Part shown: in pieces, positions 1 to 8,948 of the stretch
Position numbering within the stretch: the stretch's first letter is position 1
Layout: each line of letters begins with the position of its first letter
Assembly (NCBI GenBank): GCA_018380885.1
Contig: JAGZSY010000031.1
Coordinates: forward strand, 1-60,886
Origin: Enterocloster asparagiformis
Lineage (GTDB): Bacteria; Bacillota; Clostridia; Lachnospirales; Lachnospiraceae
Direction: 5' to 3'
DNA length: 60,886 nt
Program-made: the position numbers and the translations under genes
The notes under the pieces: model-generated
What the model was told of the DNA's origin: nothing
What the model saw: only the letters and a program-made list of their open reading frames with translations
Database searches by the model: none

Positions 1-52
1 GAGGAAGTCAATCGAGAATGATTTTCTCCTGATTTTTTTCTATATACAGAGC

Positions 53-98
53 GAGGGTGCCGCTCAATCATCTATTTTGATGATTTTGCGACACCCTC
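53..98. repeat. Imperfect 46-nt hairpin downstream of the PP2C-like gene
   Basis: Outer arms GAGGGTG (53-59) and CACCCTC (92-98) pair perfectly, and inner arms AATCATC (66-72) and GATGATT (79-85) pair perfectly around a 6-nt loop, with small internal loops between. It lies about 120 bp past the stop of the last gene of the CIS cluster, which reads towards it. No T-run follows on either strand, so it is not a standard intrinsic terminator. It could be a transcript end structure or a dispersed palindromic element. The rest of 1-220 shows no convincing gene. Confidence 0.5.
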
Positions 99-220
99 TG
101 CGGTTGTCCTCGGTGCCCCCCATTTTGCGCTGTCGGAGTCTTAGGATTCCCTTATCCGCAACCCAGCCCCCGGACCTTTCGCAGCCCCTGGCCCTCACGA
201 ACGTGAAAATCTCCCCTCTC

Positions 221-2245
221 TCACCCAAAATACCTCAAAACCACCACCGTCCAATCCCCACTCTGTCCTTCTCCCCCTGAAAACTCCTCCAAATCCCTAT
301 AAACCCCCTCCACAATCCCCTTCAGTGATATCTCCCGCCTCACCAGTTCATCAACCTTCCGGTTCAAATACGTACTGCTATACACATTCCCCTTCTCATC
401 CTCCGCCAGCGCAACGCCGCTGGTGTAAAGAAACAGCATATCCCCCTGAACCATCTGAATCTCCTGCTGCCAGTACGGCACATTTTCCATGCTGGCCAGG
501 GCAAAGCACTGCCTGCTCTTTAACGGAATGAAATCCTGCCCCGAATGCTTCCAAAACGGTTCCTCATGCCCCCCGTTCACATACTCCATCACGCCGGTGC
601 GCAGGTTTAGTATGCCCAGAAACACCGATACGGTCAGGGCTCCGCTGTTCTGCCCGGCCAGCTGGTTGTTGGTCTCCGCCAGAATGCGGGACGGGCTATA
701 GCCCAGCTTGGCGTAATTTTTGATGTGGGTCATGGCGATCACCCCCATCATAATAGTAGGTATGCCGGAGCCGGAGGCCTCCCCCGCCACCATACACAAC
801 CGCCTCTGGTCGATGAGGAAGAAATCGTAGAAGCTGCCCCCCTTGCCGGACACCCGGATGTCCGCGTAGAGGTCGAAATCCCTGCGGTCCGGAAACGCCG
901 GGAAGCGTCTGGGCAGCAGATTCAGCTGAATCTCCCGGGCCACGTCCAGCTCCGCGGAAATGCGCTCCCGCTCCGCCGTCATTCTCTGCACGTTGCCCAT
1001 ATACGCCTTTAATTCCGCAGTCATCTGGTTAAAGCTGTCCGCCAGCTCCCCGATCTCATCCCCTGTGCGGATGTCGATCCGCCGGTCCAGCTGTCCTGCC
1101 CCGATGGCCCGCACCTCCTCCATCAACCTTTGAATGGGCTTTACAAATGTGCGGGAAACGCCGTTGCCCACCACAGTGGCGCAGACCGCCGCAACCAGGG
1201 AAATTCCCGCGAACAGCACCAGGCTGTTGTGGATGCTGTCCGAGAGCATCCCCGAAACCTCCTGTCCGTTCTGCTCAATGGAGGCCGCCACAAAATGGGA
1301 CGCATCCCGTATGGCCTCCTGCTGGAAAATCAGGCAGAGCTGCCAGCCGTTTTCCTCCAGCCTTGTGAAGGTGACAATATAATCCCCCTGCACCGCCACG
1401 TCGTCCGTTATGTTCAGGCCGGATACGTCCGGGTATCCGCTGGGGTTGAGCATCAGATCCCCGTTTTCATTGAACAGCAGGATATAATCGATCTGGGCGT
1501 TCTCAACCTGAAGCACCGTGTCCTGTATGTGATCCTTGGTAACGTCCGCGGCTGCCGCGCCCATAAATCTGCCCTGTCCGTCGTAAAAAGGCACGGCGCA
1601 GGTGATTTTTTCCTTACCCGTAGCGCTGCCCGTGAAGATGCTGGCCCAATAATACGGCTTTTCCCTCACAGACTGGTACCAAACGCTCTTGCGCAGGTCC
1701 GAATATCCGCCCTCCGGCAATCCGTGAAAGGCGCTGCCGTCCGTGCCGTCCAGACAAATTCCGCTCTCCGTGGCAATGTACATGTCCAGGGCGTCCAGAT
1801 TGTCCGGGTCATAGCTGGGTATGGCGCGGATCACGTCCCGGATGTTGCGGATGGCGGAAAACTCTTGGCGCACGTTTTTCCAGGTAGCGCCGGGCATCAG
1901 ACCTGCATTTTGATCCGGCGCTGCGGACGGGTCCGGCCCGTAGCTGTAAAAAACCTCCAGCATGTTGGCCACGTCCTGCACATTCTCCCGCATCCCCCGG
2001 AAATTTTGGTTGATGCGCTGGCTGAACGAAGCGGAGATATCCCGGGCAACCTGCTTGTTCATCTCCTGGAGCTTGCCGTCCACCTCGGCGGAAAGGCGGC
2101 TTTGCGCCTCCTGGTTTAAATGGTTGATGCGCTGCCTTTGCCCGTACATCTGCGCCGCAGAGACAGCCGCAATGGCGAAGGCCAGGCTGAAGGCCACCCC
2201 CAATATGGTTCTCAACAGCCGCTGCCTGATCGATCTCTCTCTCAT
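221..2245 (-). CDS. Membrane sensor with HAMP and degenerate PP2C (SpoIIE/RsbU-type) domain
   Basis: 674 aa. A first membrane segment lies near residues 10-32, followed by a large extracytoplasmic Cache-like domain, a second membrane segment near 345-365, a HAMP region and a C-terminal SpoIIE/RsbU-type phosphatase fold (about 456-674). Family members dephosphorylate Ser/Thr-phosphorylated partner-switch proteins. The fold is clear (SFYDFF, SGSGIP, NGGH, GDMLFLYT), but the four metal-binding Asp positions read Ser471 (GGSF for GGDF), Glu489 (GEASG for GDVSG), Ser609 (TSG for TDG) and Gly663 (GDWT for DDMT). Classical activity is therefore unlikely; it may bind a phosphoprotein without cleaving it. 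The gene begins 3 bp after the receptor-MFS stop with a GGAGGGATAAGGG leader, so the two are coupled. It is the last gene of the cluster. Confidence 0.88.
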   Translation of the reverse strand: MRERSIRQRLLRTILGVAFSLAFAIAAVSAAQMYGQRQRINHLNQEAQSRLSAEVDGKLQEMNKQVARDISASFSQRINQNFRGMRENVQDVANMLEVFYSYGPDPSAAPDQNAGLMPGATWKNVRQEFSAIRNIRDVIRAIPSYDPDNLDALDMYIATESGICLDGTDGSAFHGLPEGGYSDLRKSVWYQSVREKPYYWASIFTGSATGKEKITCAVPFYDGQGRFMGAAAADVTKDHIQDTVLQVENAQIDYILLFNENGDLMLNPSGYPDVSGLNITDDVAVQGDYIVTFTRLEENGWQLCLIFQQEAIRDASHFVAASIEQNGQEVSGMLSDSIHNSLVLFAGISLVAAVCATVVGNGVSRTFVKPIQRLMEEVRAIGAGQLDRRIDIRTGDEIGELADSFNQMTAELKAYMGNVQRMTAERERISAELDVAREIQLNLLPRRFPAFPDRRDFDLYADIRVSGKGGSFYDFFLIDQRRLCMVAGEASGSGIPTIMMGVIAMTHIKNYAKLGYSPSRILAETNNQLAGQNSGALTVSVFLGILNLRTGVMEYVNGGHEEPFWKHSGQDFIPLKSRQCFALASMENVPYWQQEIQMVQGDMLFLYTSGVALAEDEKGNVYSSTYLNRKVDELVRREISLKGIVEGVYRDLEEFSGGEGQSGDWTVVVLRYFG

Positions 2246-2248
2246 CCC

Positions 2249-4603
2249 TTATCCCTCCTTCAGGCGTACTCCCAGCCTCTTTTGCCTGCCGCCCATGAGC
2301 AGGAAAAACAGCACTGCCACGCCGATGTAGCACATGCCGAATAGCTTCAGAAGGCCTGTCCCGCCTTCAGGCTGCACCAGCACGTTGTAAAGCATGGGGC
2401 AAAGAATCTGGACGCCGCTGCCAACGCTGTTAAAAATGGTCAGCATACCGGCCGTGTCGCGACTGCGGATTTCCGGCATCCCGGTAAAAAAGCCTGTTAC
2501 GCTGGGCGTTCCGAATCCGTCGAACAGTCCCATAAGGCCTGCTGAAAACATAATCACCGCCAGACCGCCGCTCACCGTCAGCGCCAGGATTCCGGCGGCT
2601 CCCAGCAGCATGGTCAAAACCACGGCTGCCTTCTGGGACAGCTTCTTTAACAGCGACACCATCACCACCCCCAGATACACGCCGGAAAGGCCGTTGACCA
2701 GATAGGCGTAGGAGGTGGCAAGGGCGGGCTGCCCCACGCTGTCCATGTAGACCGGCAGGAACGCCACCACATACATGAGGCCGATGTTCAGCGGGATGCA
2801 GCCCAACAGCAGCACCTTCAGAACAGCCGTATTTGTAAAAATCCGCTCCCCCTTCCGCTCTCCTGCGCAGTCGTCCCCAACTGGCCCCAGCCTGGCGTTC
2901 AGGAACTTAAAAGGCACGCACAGCAGCATGACCGCCATGACCCCTGCGCAGATCAGCACCGTAAAATAATAGTTTGACTGGTATCCCATGGCCTGGGCCA
3001 GAATGGCGCCCAGGGATGCCCCCACGGTGATTCCGCCCAGGAGGCCGCCGTTGAGCTTAGCGTAGTTTTCGCCCACCGCCCTGGCATCCTTAGACCCCGC
3101 GGCCACCAGCAGGTTCATCCAGTATTTCAGGAACGCGAAGCCAATGCCGCAGAAGGCCCTCAGCCCGATCAGGGCGTAGGGGGAGCTGACCGTGGTGCAG
3201 GCCAGGTTGCCCAGGATCAGGAACGGAAATATCATCATGCCCATCCTGCCTGTTTTCTCCCCCTTGAACACCTTCTGGATCACCACGGAGCTCAGCATGA
3301 TGCAGAACAGCTCCACCGTCAGGGGCAGGGAAGCGCTCACGCCGGGCGGGAGGCCGAACACAGAAGCGCCCCATCCCCTCATGATAACGGCGGTGTAGGA
3401 CATGCTGGTATAGATGGCCGTGTAGGCGGTAAAGGACAGCAGACGGATCATGGAGGAAATACTCTCATACTGCTGTGGACAATCCTGATTGAACTGATCG
3501 CTCATCCTTACGGAAATGATCTCCCCCAGGTACGTCAGCTCATAAGTGATCATCAGACAGATGACAAAGATTACCGCAAATGTCAGCGTCATGGTCATGA
3601 TCCGCCCCTGGACATAGCTCTGGCTGAGCTGCACATCCATCTGAAGCTCCGTGTTCTCAATGGGCAGATGCAGCACGCTGTCCTCAGAGCGCGCATTCTG
3701 ATGGTCGGAGGAATTGTAGTAGACCCGGCTGATGCTGATATTACCGATGGAATCGTTGTCCGCCACCTTCTGGCTGATATAATCCGAAACTGCTCCTATG
3801 CGCTGTGGTGAGAAGCCCTTGTCCAGCAGGCTGTCGATGGATTCCCGCACAATACCGGCGGACGAGGCGGCATTTTTTGCAATAATCTCGTTGTACCGGT
3901 TCTGGTACAGACCGAACATCCCCACAATGTAGACCATCATACCGCACATGATGACAATCACCGGCATAAACCGGATATACCACGGCTCCGACCGCTCTTT
4001 CCGTTTCATCCAGTAGAACAGCGCCAGCAAAACGGCCACCACCGCCCAAATCTGCAAAAGGCCGGACTGCCCTGTTTCAAATTCCGTTGGAATCAGGCTG
4101 CCGGGCTGGTAGGCCACGATCATATGGCCCAAAAACTCCTCCCCGTTTTTGTACATGGGAAACACCATGGTTTTAAAGCCGCCGCACTTGATAAAGGCCG
4201 CGCCGTCCGTTTTATCCGTGATCCGTTTTAACTCCTTCCGGTAATCCCCGGAATAGATCCGCTCCAGAATGTACAGACCTTCCTCGTCCGCTTTCAGCGT
4301 GGTGTAAAGAATGCGGCCGGAAGCGTCCGTCAGGGCAGCCTCCACCGGCGGCTCGTTCACAGCGCTGATCCTGTTTAAAATCTTGTCCATACCGTAATAG
4401 CTTCTGATGTCCTTGCCGAAATTGACGCTGGTCTCGATGCTGCTGATCTCATCCTTCACCTGGACCGATATGTATTGCTCCTGCAATTCAACGCAGGTGT
4501 TCCGAAACGCCATCCCGCAAATCCAGTTCACAAACTCCAGGCTCCCCAGGGCAATCAGCGCAAACACCACTGCGATGTAGACCCGGCTCTTCCTATGTCC
4601 CAT
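2249..4603 (-). CDS. Sensor-MFS fusion membrane protein
   Basis: 784 aa, far longer than a usual 400-450-aa major facilitator. An N-terminal membrane segment (about 10-30) precedes a Cache/PAS-like extracytoplasmic domain (about 35-170). A pair of membrane segments follows, then a second extracytoplasmic stretch (about 235-340), and a C-terminal half with roughly 12 hydrophobic helices that resembles an MFS transporter. The layout suggests a transporter core used as, or coupled to, a receptor (inference). It lies 24 bp after the binding-protein gene and 3 bp before the PP2C-like gene, so ligand binding protein, membrane receptor and output domain appear in order in one operon. The substrate cannot be read from sequence. 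RBS GGGGGAGCTGGAA supports the start. Confidence 0.8.
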   Translation of the reverse strand: MGHRKSRVYIAVVFALIALGSLEFVNWICGMAFRNTCVELQEQYISVQVKDEISSIETSVNFGKDIRSYYGMDKILNRISAVNEPPVEAALTDASGRILYTTLKADEEGLYILERIYSGDYRKELKRITDKTDGAAFIKCGGFKTMVFPMYKNGEEFLGHMIVAYQPGSLIPTEFETGQSGLLQIWAVVAVLLALFYWMKRKERSEPWYIRFMPVIVIMCGMMVYIVGMFGLYQNRYNEIIAKNAASSAGIVRESIDSLLDKGFSPQRIGAVSDYISQKVADNDSIGNISISRVYYNSSDHQNARSEDSVLHLPIENTELQMDVQLSQSYVQGRIMTMTLTFAVIFVICLMITYELTYLGEIISVRMSDQFNQDCPQQYESISSMIRLLSFTAYTAIYTSMSYTAVIMRGWGASVFGLPPGVSASLPLTVELFCIMLSSVVIQKVFKGEKTGRMGMMIFPFLILGNLACTTVSSPYALIGLRAFCGIGFAFLKYWMNLLVAAGSKDARAVGENYAKLNGGLLGGITVGASLGAILAQAMGYQSNYYFTVLICAGVMAVMLLCVPFKFLNARLGPVGDDCAGERKGERIFTNTAVLKVLLLGCIPLNIGLMYVVAFLPVYMDSVGQPALATSYAYLVNGLSGVYLGVVMVSLLKKLSQKAAVVLTMLLGAAGILALTVSGGLAVIMFSAGLMGLFDGFGTPSVTGFFTGMPEIRSRDTAGMLTIFNSVGSGVQILCPMLYNVLVQPEGGTGLLKLFGMCYIGVAVLFFLLMGGRQKRLGVRLKEG

Positions 4604-4627
4604 TTCCAGCTCCCCCTGTCATTGATA

Positions 4628-5824
4628 TTATTTCGTGTACAGCTTCTCCGCAGAGAGAATCAATTCCTCGCCCACCTGATAGTGAAGCCGGTCCGCCACC
4701 GCCAGATTAATGCTCAGATAGGGCGGGGTGATAAAGATCTGGTTGATCTCCCCCGGCTTTTCCCCGTTCAAAATGCGTGCGCATACGTCCGCCACAAAGG
4801 GCGCCTGTTCCTTTGCGTCGCTGGCCGTCACCACCATCAGCGCGCCGTTTTCCACATAATACTCACCGTTCTGCACAAAAACCGGGATACCCCGCTCATA
4901 AAATACTTCCAGCATATCGCGGATTCTCGTCTCATCCTTGATGATATCCGTGCTCAGCATAAACGCGTCGATCCCGCTGCCGCACAGCTCCTCAAAGGCC
5001 CGACCCAGCATCCCGTAATACGCTTCCACGCTCTCCGGCGAGGAATCCTTCAAGGTCTCAATCTGTTTCTCCGTAATCTGAAAACCGTTTTCCCGCGCCT
5101 TCTCACGGTATGCCCTCATGGCAGCCACATGTTCGTCGTAGTAGATCATGCCGATATTGGTAAAGGGATAATTGTCGTAATAGAACTGAATTTGATTGTT
5201 GTACACCGTGTAATTGACGTGGCACCAGACATTTTCCCGCCCCGAATACGCGTCGGACAAGGAAATCCCCGCCCCCACGGGATCCACACAGAAATACACC
5301 ATCACCGGCACGTCCTGGTTCTCCAGCGTCAGGGCAAAGGTCCCCGGCCAGGTTCCGTTGCAGAATATCAGATCCACCTTCCCCTCGTCCAGAAGCCCCT
5401 GCAGGCTATCCCGGCAGGCCTCCTCCCCGTCCACCGCCAGATAATAGCAGGCTTCCCTGGAAAACTCCACATAGCTTCCTAAGTCCCGGTCCGCCAGATA
5501 TCCGATCAATTCCCTGGCGTCCGTATTTTGAGGATCAAAGGGCAGCTCCCCGTCCAGGTGAATCCATCCCGTATCCGCCATCTGCCGGATAAAGTAATAC
5601 AGCATCTCGCCGGAAGCCGGGTACGGGTCTATGTCAATGTACGCGATCCTGTGTCTGCCTCCGTCCTCCCTGGTTTTCGGCGCGTTGACATTTTCCTGTG
5701 TTTTGAAAAATGCTTCCGCCTCGCGGATTCCCTCCTCATCCACAGACTTCCGGGCGGAACACAAATAGACACCGGCCGGGAACAGCATGAGAAGGCACAG
5801 GAACATGACTACAAATTTCTTCAT
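4628..5824 (-). CDS. Periplasmic substrate-binding protein (PBP1 / ABC-sugar-like)
   Basis: About 398 aa from the chosen ATG. An uncleaved or signal-peptide helix (MKKFVVMFLCLLMLFPAG) is followed by two alternating alpha/beta lobes typical of type 1 periplasmic binding proteins. Phrases such as 'ESVEAYYGMLGRAFEEL' and 'GIDAFMLSTD' fit the ABC_sub_bind/LacI-like fold. A Cys at the end of the signal could be a lipid anchor, but the lipobox (VYLC) is poor. No ABC permease or ATPase lies nearby, so the likely role is to present a ligand to the adjoining receptor-MFS fusion (inference). An in-frame start 51 bp upstream would overlap the formyltransferase gene. The AGGTGAG site just before the Met-Met pair favours 5824/5827. 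Confidence 0.75.
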   Translation of the reverse strand: MKKFVVMFLCLLMLFPAGVYLCSARKSVDEEGIREAEAFFKTQENVNAPKTREDGGRHRIAYIDIDPYPASGEMLYYFIRQMADTGWIHLDGELPFDPQNTDARELIGYLADRDLGSYVEFSREACYYLAVDGEEACRDSLQGLLDEGKVDLIFCNGTWPGTFALTLENQDVPVMVYFCVDPVGAGISLSDAYSGRENVWCHVNYTVYNNQIQFYYDNYPFTNIGMIYYDEHVAAMRAYREKARENGFQITEKQIETLKDSSPESVEAYYGMLGRAFEELCGSGIDAFMLSTDIIKDETRIRDMLEVFYERGIPVFVQNGEYYVENGALMVVTASDAKEQAPFVADVCARILNGEKPGEINQIFITPPYLSINLAVADRLHYQVGEELILSAEKLYTK

Positions 5825-5831
5825 CATAATC

Positions 5832-6683
5832 TCACCTGCCCGACTCTTCAATTTTGCCCAGATGAAACAGCACATCCTCCCCGCCTAGCCGCAGGGCAAC
5901 CGTGCCCTCCCGCCGGTCAACCGCCACCGCCGGACCCTCTTTTGCGGAAGGCGCCCTGCCGATCACGCGGTCCACATAATACCGCCGGCCGTCCTTTTCC
6001 ACAAACGCCCCGTGGTGCATGGAGCGGGCCAGCACCTTGCGCAGCGCGCAGCCGAAGTCATCTGTTTCCGGGTGAATCTCATAGTCGCCGTACGTCATTA
6101 CCCGCCTGTAGCCCCCGCCGTGGATCACCGCTTCCGGCGCGGTTCCCCTTCCGGTGCGGTAGGCGTACAGCGCGCTTAACAGCTCCGGGATATGGTCCTC
6201 CAGCTTATTCAGCACATCCCCCGCATTGTCGTCCGGCGCGATATCCACCTCAACGGATTTGACCACCACTCCGTCGTCAATCTGGCAATTCACCTGGTGA
6301 AGGGTGATCCGGGACGTTTTCTCCCCCAGAAGCACGGTCCACAGATGGGGATGGTGCCCCCGGTTGTTCTCCAGATTCCCGGGATGGATATTGAACACAT
6401 CCATCAAATCCAAAACCTCCTGGCTGAGAATAATGGGGCAGGCGTTCATCACAAAACAGTCCACATTGTGAATCTGCGCAAAGCGGGCCGCTAAATCCCG
6501 GTTGTCCTCCACCACCGCATATTCCAGCTTCCCCCAATACCGGTCCCGCGCTTCGCAGACCTCCCGGCAGATTCTGGATTTTGGCGCAAAAAAATACTTC
6601 ACCTCAAAATCCGGGTGCTCCATCAGGGCGTCCAAGCCTCTCGTTCCATATCCTAAAAAGCCCACGTTTAACGGTTTCTCCAT
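5832..6683 (-). CDS. Formyltransferase-fold protein (Fmt/GART-like)
   Basis: 283 aa. The N-terminal 180 residues match the formyl transferase family that uses 10-formyl-tetrahydrofolate. The catalytic Asn-His-Asp triad is visible: Asn and His in FNIHPGNLENNRG, and Asp in the QIDDG segment that follows the TLHQVN strand. The C-terminal 100 residues differ from the tRNA-binding domain of methionyl-tRNA formyltransferase, so the substrate is more likely an amino group on a sugar, peptide or small molecule. The start follows GGAGGATGGTGGA at good spacing. It sits between the cyclase-like gene and the binding-protein gene inside the CIS cluster, an odd partner for an injection machine. It might modify a cargo or ligand (inference). 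Confidence 0.8.
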   Translation of the reverse strand: MEKPLNVGFLGYGTRGLDALMEHPDFEVKYFFAPKSRICREVCEARDRYWGKLEYAVVEDNRDLAARFAQIHNVDCFVMNACPIILSQEVLDLMDVFNIHPGNLENNRGHHPHLWTVLLGEKTSRITLHQVNCQIDDGVVVKSVEVDIAPDDNAGDVLNKLEDHIPELLSALYAYRTGRGTAPEAVIHGGGYRRVMTYGDYEIHPETDDFGCALRKVLARSMHHGAFVEKDGRRYYVDRVIGRAPSAKEGPAVAVDRREGTVALRLGGEDVLFHLGKIEESGR

Positions 6684-6738
6684 TCCACCATCCTCCTTTG
6701 TATCCTGTATACATGTAAAACCTGCGGCTTAAACGCGC

Positions 6739-7755
6739 TCAGTAAGCTTCAATGTAAATATCGGCTTCGCCGCGCTGCCTCGCTTCCAGATTTTTCTCGC
6801 ACAGATGGACATAGCGGCGGGCCGCCAAATCCTGCTGGTCCGTCTTTAACACCTCGATAAAACAGACCCTTGCCTGAGGGAAATCGCCCTCCGCAAATAC
6901 CTTGACCCCCTTTTCAAACGCAGTCTTTGTCCTGCGCTTCTGATTTCTCACCTCCACCGGATCGCCGTCAAATACATCGTAGATTTTCTCAACGGTGTTG
7001 GCGCTTCTGACTGAGATATAGCCCAACAGGCGGTAATGAAACTGGCGGTCGAACTGCCCGTTGAGCTGCGCGTAATTTCCCGTGACCAGAATCCGCGCAT
7101 AGTATTTTCCCGCAATGGACTGGAGGAAAGCCGCGAACCCGGTGTAAACGGAGAGCATAGACAGCGCCATGCGCCGGGGATGGCCCACCACCCCAGCCAT
7201 GACCGGTCCGTAGCATATGCCGATGCCAAAATCCTTGTATTCCCCATGTTCCCGCTCCTGCTCCCGGACGTACTCGCACATGGTGACCGCACCGCCCAGC
7301 GCGCCGGCATAGCCGGAGAGAAACAGGGCTTCGAAGCCTCCGTTTACAAAATCGATGATCTCGCCTCCGTTTTCGTATACCGGCGGGACGCAGCCTTCCA
7401 TGATCCGGTTGATCAGTTCGTACGCCCTCTGGGTATCCATCAGCCGCAGCTTCCGGTCAAAGCCCGCCACGTCCGCCCTCAGAATGACCCCGTTCATCTC
7501 GCGGAACGCGTTCAGGCTGAGATCGGAGAGGCTCTTAAGATTCAGCGCGCCCAGCAGCCCGGCCGGGAGCAGACGCCGGAGCGTATCGCTTCCCTCCCCC
7601 CACGCGGCCGCCGTCTCCCTGACCGCCTGAACGCCGTCCATATCACGTCTAAGTTTCTTTAATCTTGCCGTCTGCCACAGAGCGGCGCCTCCCAGCAGAA
7701 CTGCCAGAATGCCTAAGCCTGCGGCCAGCACGGCCGCTGCAGCCGTGTGCTCCAT
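6739..7755 (-). CDS. Class III adenylate/guanylate cyclase-like protein, probably inactive
   Basis: 338 aa. An N-terminal membrane anchor (about 5-28) and short linker precede a class III cyclase homology domain (about 88-260), followed by a TPR-like C-terminal tail (about 270-325). The first metal Asp is present in ADVAGF (Asp95). The segment that should carry the second metal Asp (GDG) reads NGG at 138-140, and the usual 'YTVIGDxVNxAxRL' stretch reads SVYTGFAAFLQSI, so the transition-state Asn and Arg are missing. It is probably a nucleotide-binding or scaffold pseudocyclase (inference). RBS AAGGAGGGGAGCGGG sets the start. It follows the PAAR-like tip gene by only 15 bp, which ties the signalling genes to the machine. 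Confidence 0.8.
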   Translation of the reverse strand: MEHTAAAAVLAAGLGILAVLLGGAALWQTARLKKLRRDMDGVQAVRETAAAWGEGSDTLRRLLPAGLLGALNLKSLSDLSLNAFREMNGVILRADVAGFDRKLRLMDTQRAYELINRIMEGCVPPVYENGGEIIDFVNGGFEALFLSGYAGALGGAVTMCEYVREQEREHGEYKDFGIGICYGPVMAGVVGHPRRMALSMLSVYTGFAAFLQSIAGKYYARILVTGNYAQLNGQFDRQFHYRLLGYISVRSANTVEKIYDVFDGDPVEVRNQKRRTKTAFEKGVKVFAEGDFPQARVCFIEVLKTDQQDLAARRYVHLCEKNLEARQRGEADIYIEAY

Positions 7756-7770
7756 CCCGCTCCCCTCCTT

Positions 7771-8157
7771 TTACGGAACCTGTATATTCATAACGCCCGG
7801 ATTTGTGATCTGTATCACGCCGCCCCAACTGCATGTCAGCTTAGATGTCTGATTTAACGCCGGTTTGTTCCCGATCAGAACCGTTGGGCTGCCCGGCGCC
7901 CATGGGACCATAATCACCGGCAAACAGGGCATCGGGGTCAGCACACCCAGGGCCGCCGCCGTCGCAGCAGCCACCTGTGGGTTGGCCATGGACGTACACA
8001 TGCCAAAAGGCATGATATTAACCATGGGCTTCTGATCCATGACGGTGGCCAACGGCATGCTGCTGGCCGCCTTATTGTCGGGCAGCACCGTAAATATGGA
8101 CGGTACCGCACCAAAGCTGCACGCGATCACCGCCCCGCCGCACACACACATTCCCAT
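7771..8157 (-). CDS. PAAR-like spike tip protein (DUF4280)
   Basis: 128 aa. The Cys-, Pro- and Gly-rich pattern of DUF4280 PAAR-like proteins is clear: MCVCGGA, CSFGAVPS, NIMPFGMC, a VAAATAAALGVLTPMPC stretch, and CSWGGVIQITNPG near the end. These proteins are expected to fold into a small cone that caps the spike of a contractile injection machine, with Cys/His residues binding metal. Full family length. It starts after GGAGGAATAACGGT and lies 4 bp downstream of the preceding gene. It is the last clear structural gene before the signalling block. Confidence 0.92.
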   Translation of the reverse strand: MGMCVCGGAVIACSFGAVPSIFTVLPDNKAASSMPLATVMDQKPMVNIMPFGMCTSMANPQVAAATAAALGVLTPMPCLPVIMVPWAPGSPTVLIGNKPALNQTSKLTCSWGGVIQITNPGVMNIQVP

Positions 8158-8161
8158 ACCG

Positions 8162-8935
8162 TTATTCCTCCTCCAGTAGAATTTCGTTGATTTTTCCCGC
8201 CTCCAGCTTCACCACAGACTCACGGCTCCCGGAGGCGCCCACGCTTACGGCGTACTCCCCGCCCCCGCTCTCCCCCTGGGGCAGAAGGAGAAAAAAATCT
8301 CCGTTCCGGTCCGTGCAAGTCTCATACACCGGGATCACCCTGGTCCCGATTTTCTTGTAGCTGTTTTGCAAGGGCCTGTCCATCAGTGAGAATTTGTCCT
8401 CCCCGCCGGCCGTATGCAAAATTGTAAAATATTCCCAATCACTCCCGTCCCGGCCCTCGATCCGAAAACGCCGCCCGTCCAAGTCCGCGCCGTCGGGGTT
8501 ATAGATGGCGATGAATCGCTCTTTGCCGGGATTGCCGTATTCCAGCAGCAGCTTGTAATATCCGCTCTTTTCCCGGCAGACCAGCTGTACCGGACACTCA
8601 CGTTTTGCCCGGCCTCTGACGCCGGTTGCCCCGCGGGGAACCGGATAGGTAATATCCGGGCTCATTCTGACTTTCATCACCGGTTCGGATAGTTCCGGTC
8701 TCCCGAACCTCGCCGTGAGCGACCGCGGGGAATAAAAGGGATGTTCAATATGAAGCGTTCCCGTCCCCTCGGGAAGATTTACAAACACATAATATCCGTC
8801 CCGCCTGATAAGCGGCGGCCCCGCCCCATCGATCCACAGCCTGCAGCAGCCGCCCTCCACGGGCCTGTCCGTAAAATCATCCAAGACCTGAACCACCAGC
8901 CCGACCCTCATCCTCACCCGGTCCATAGCAGCCAT
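8162..8935 (-). CDS. Beta-sandwich accessory protein of the CIS (carboxypeptidase-regulatory-like N-terminus)
   Basis: 257 aa. The first 90 residues (VRMRVGLVVQVLDDFTDRPV onward) look like a carboxypeptidase-regulatory/Ig-like fold, and the remainder is beta-rich with a closing NEILLEEE. No catalytic motif is visible. Proteins of this kind occur beside the DUF4255 protein in extracellular contractile injection gene sets; the exact role is unknown, and a baseplate or spike decoration is likely (inference). A longer open frame extends back to 9097, but the GGAGGCGGGC site three bases before the ATG at 8935 and the neighbouring stop at 8949 favour the shorter form. Confidence 0.65.
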   Translation of the reverse strand: MAAMDRVRMRVGLVVQVLDDFTDRPVEGGCCRLWIDGAGPPLIRRDGYYVFVNLPEGTGTLHIEHPFYSPRSLTARFGRPELSEPVMKVRMSPDITYPVPRGATGVRGRAKRECPVQLVCREKSGYYKLLLEYGNPGKERFIAIYNPDGADLDGRRFRIEGRDGSDWEYFTILHTAGGEDKFSLMDRPLQNSYKKIGTRVIPVYETCTDRNGDFFLLLPQGESGGGEYAVSVGASGSRESVVKLEAGKINEILLEEE

Positions 8936-8948
8936 ATGCCCGCCTCCT

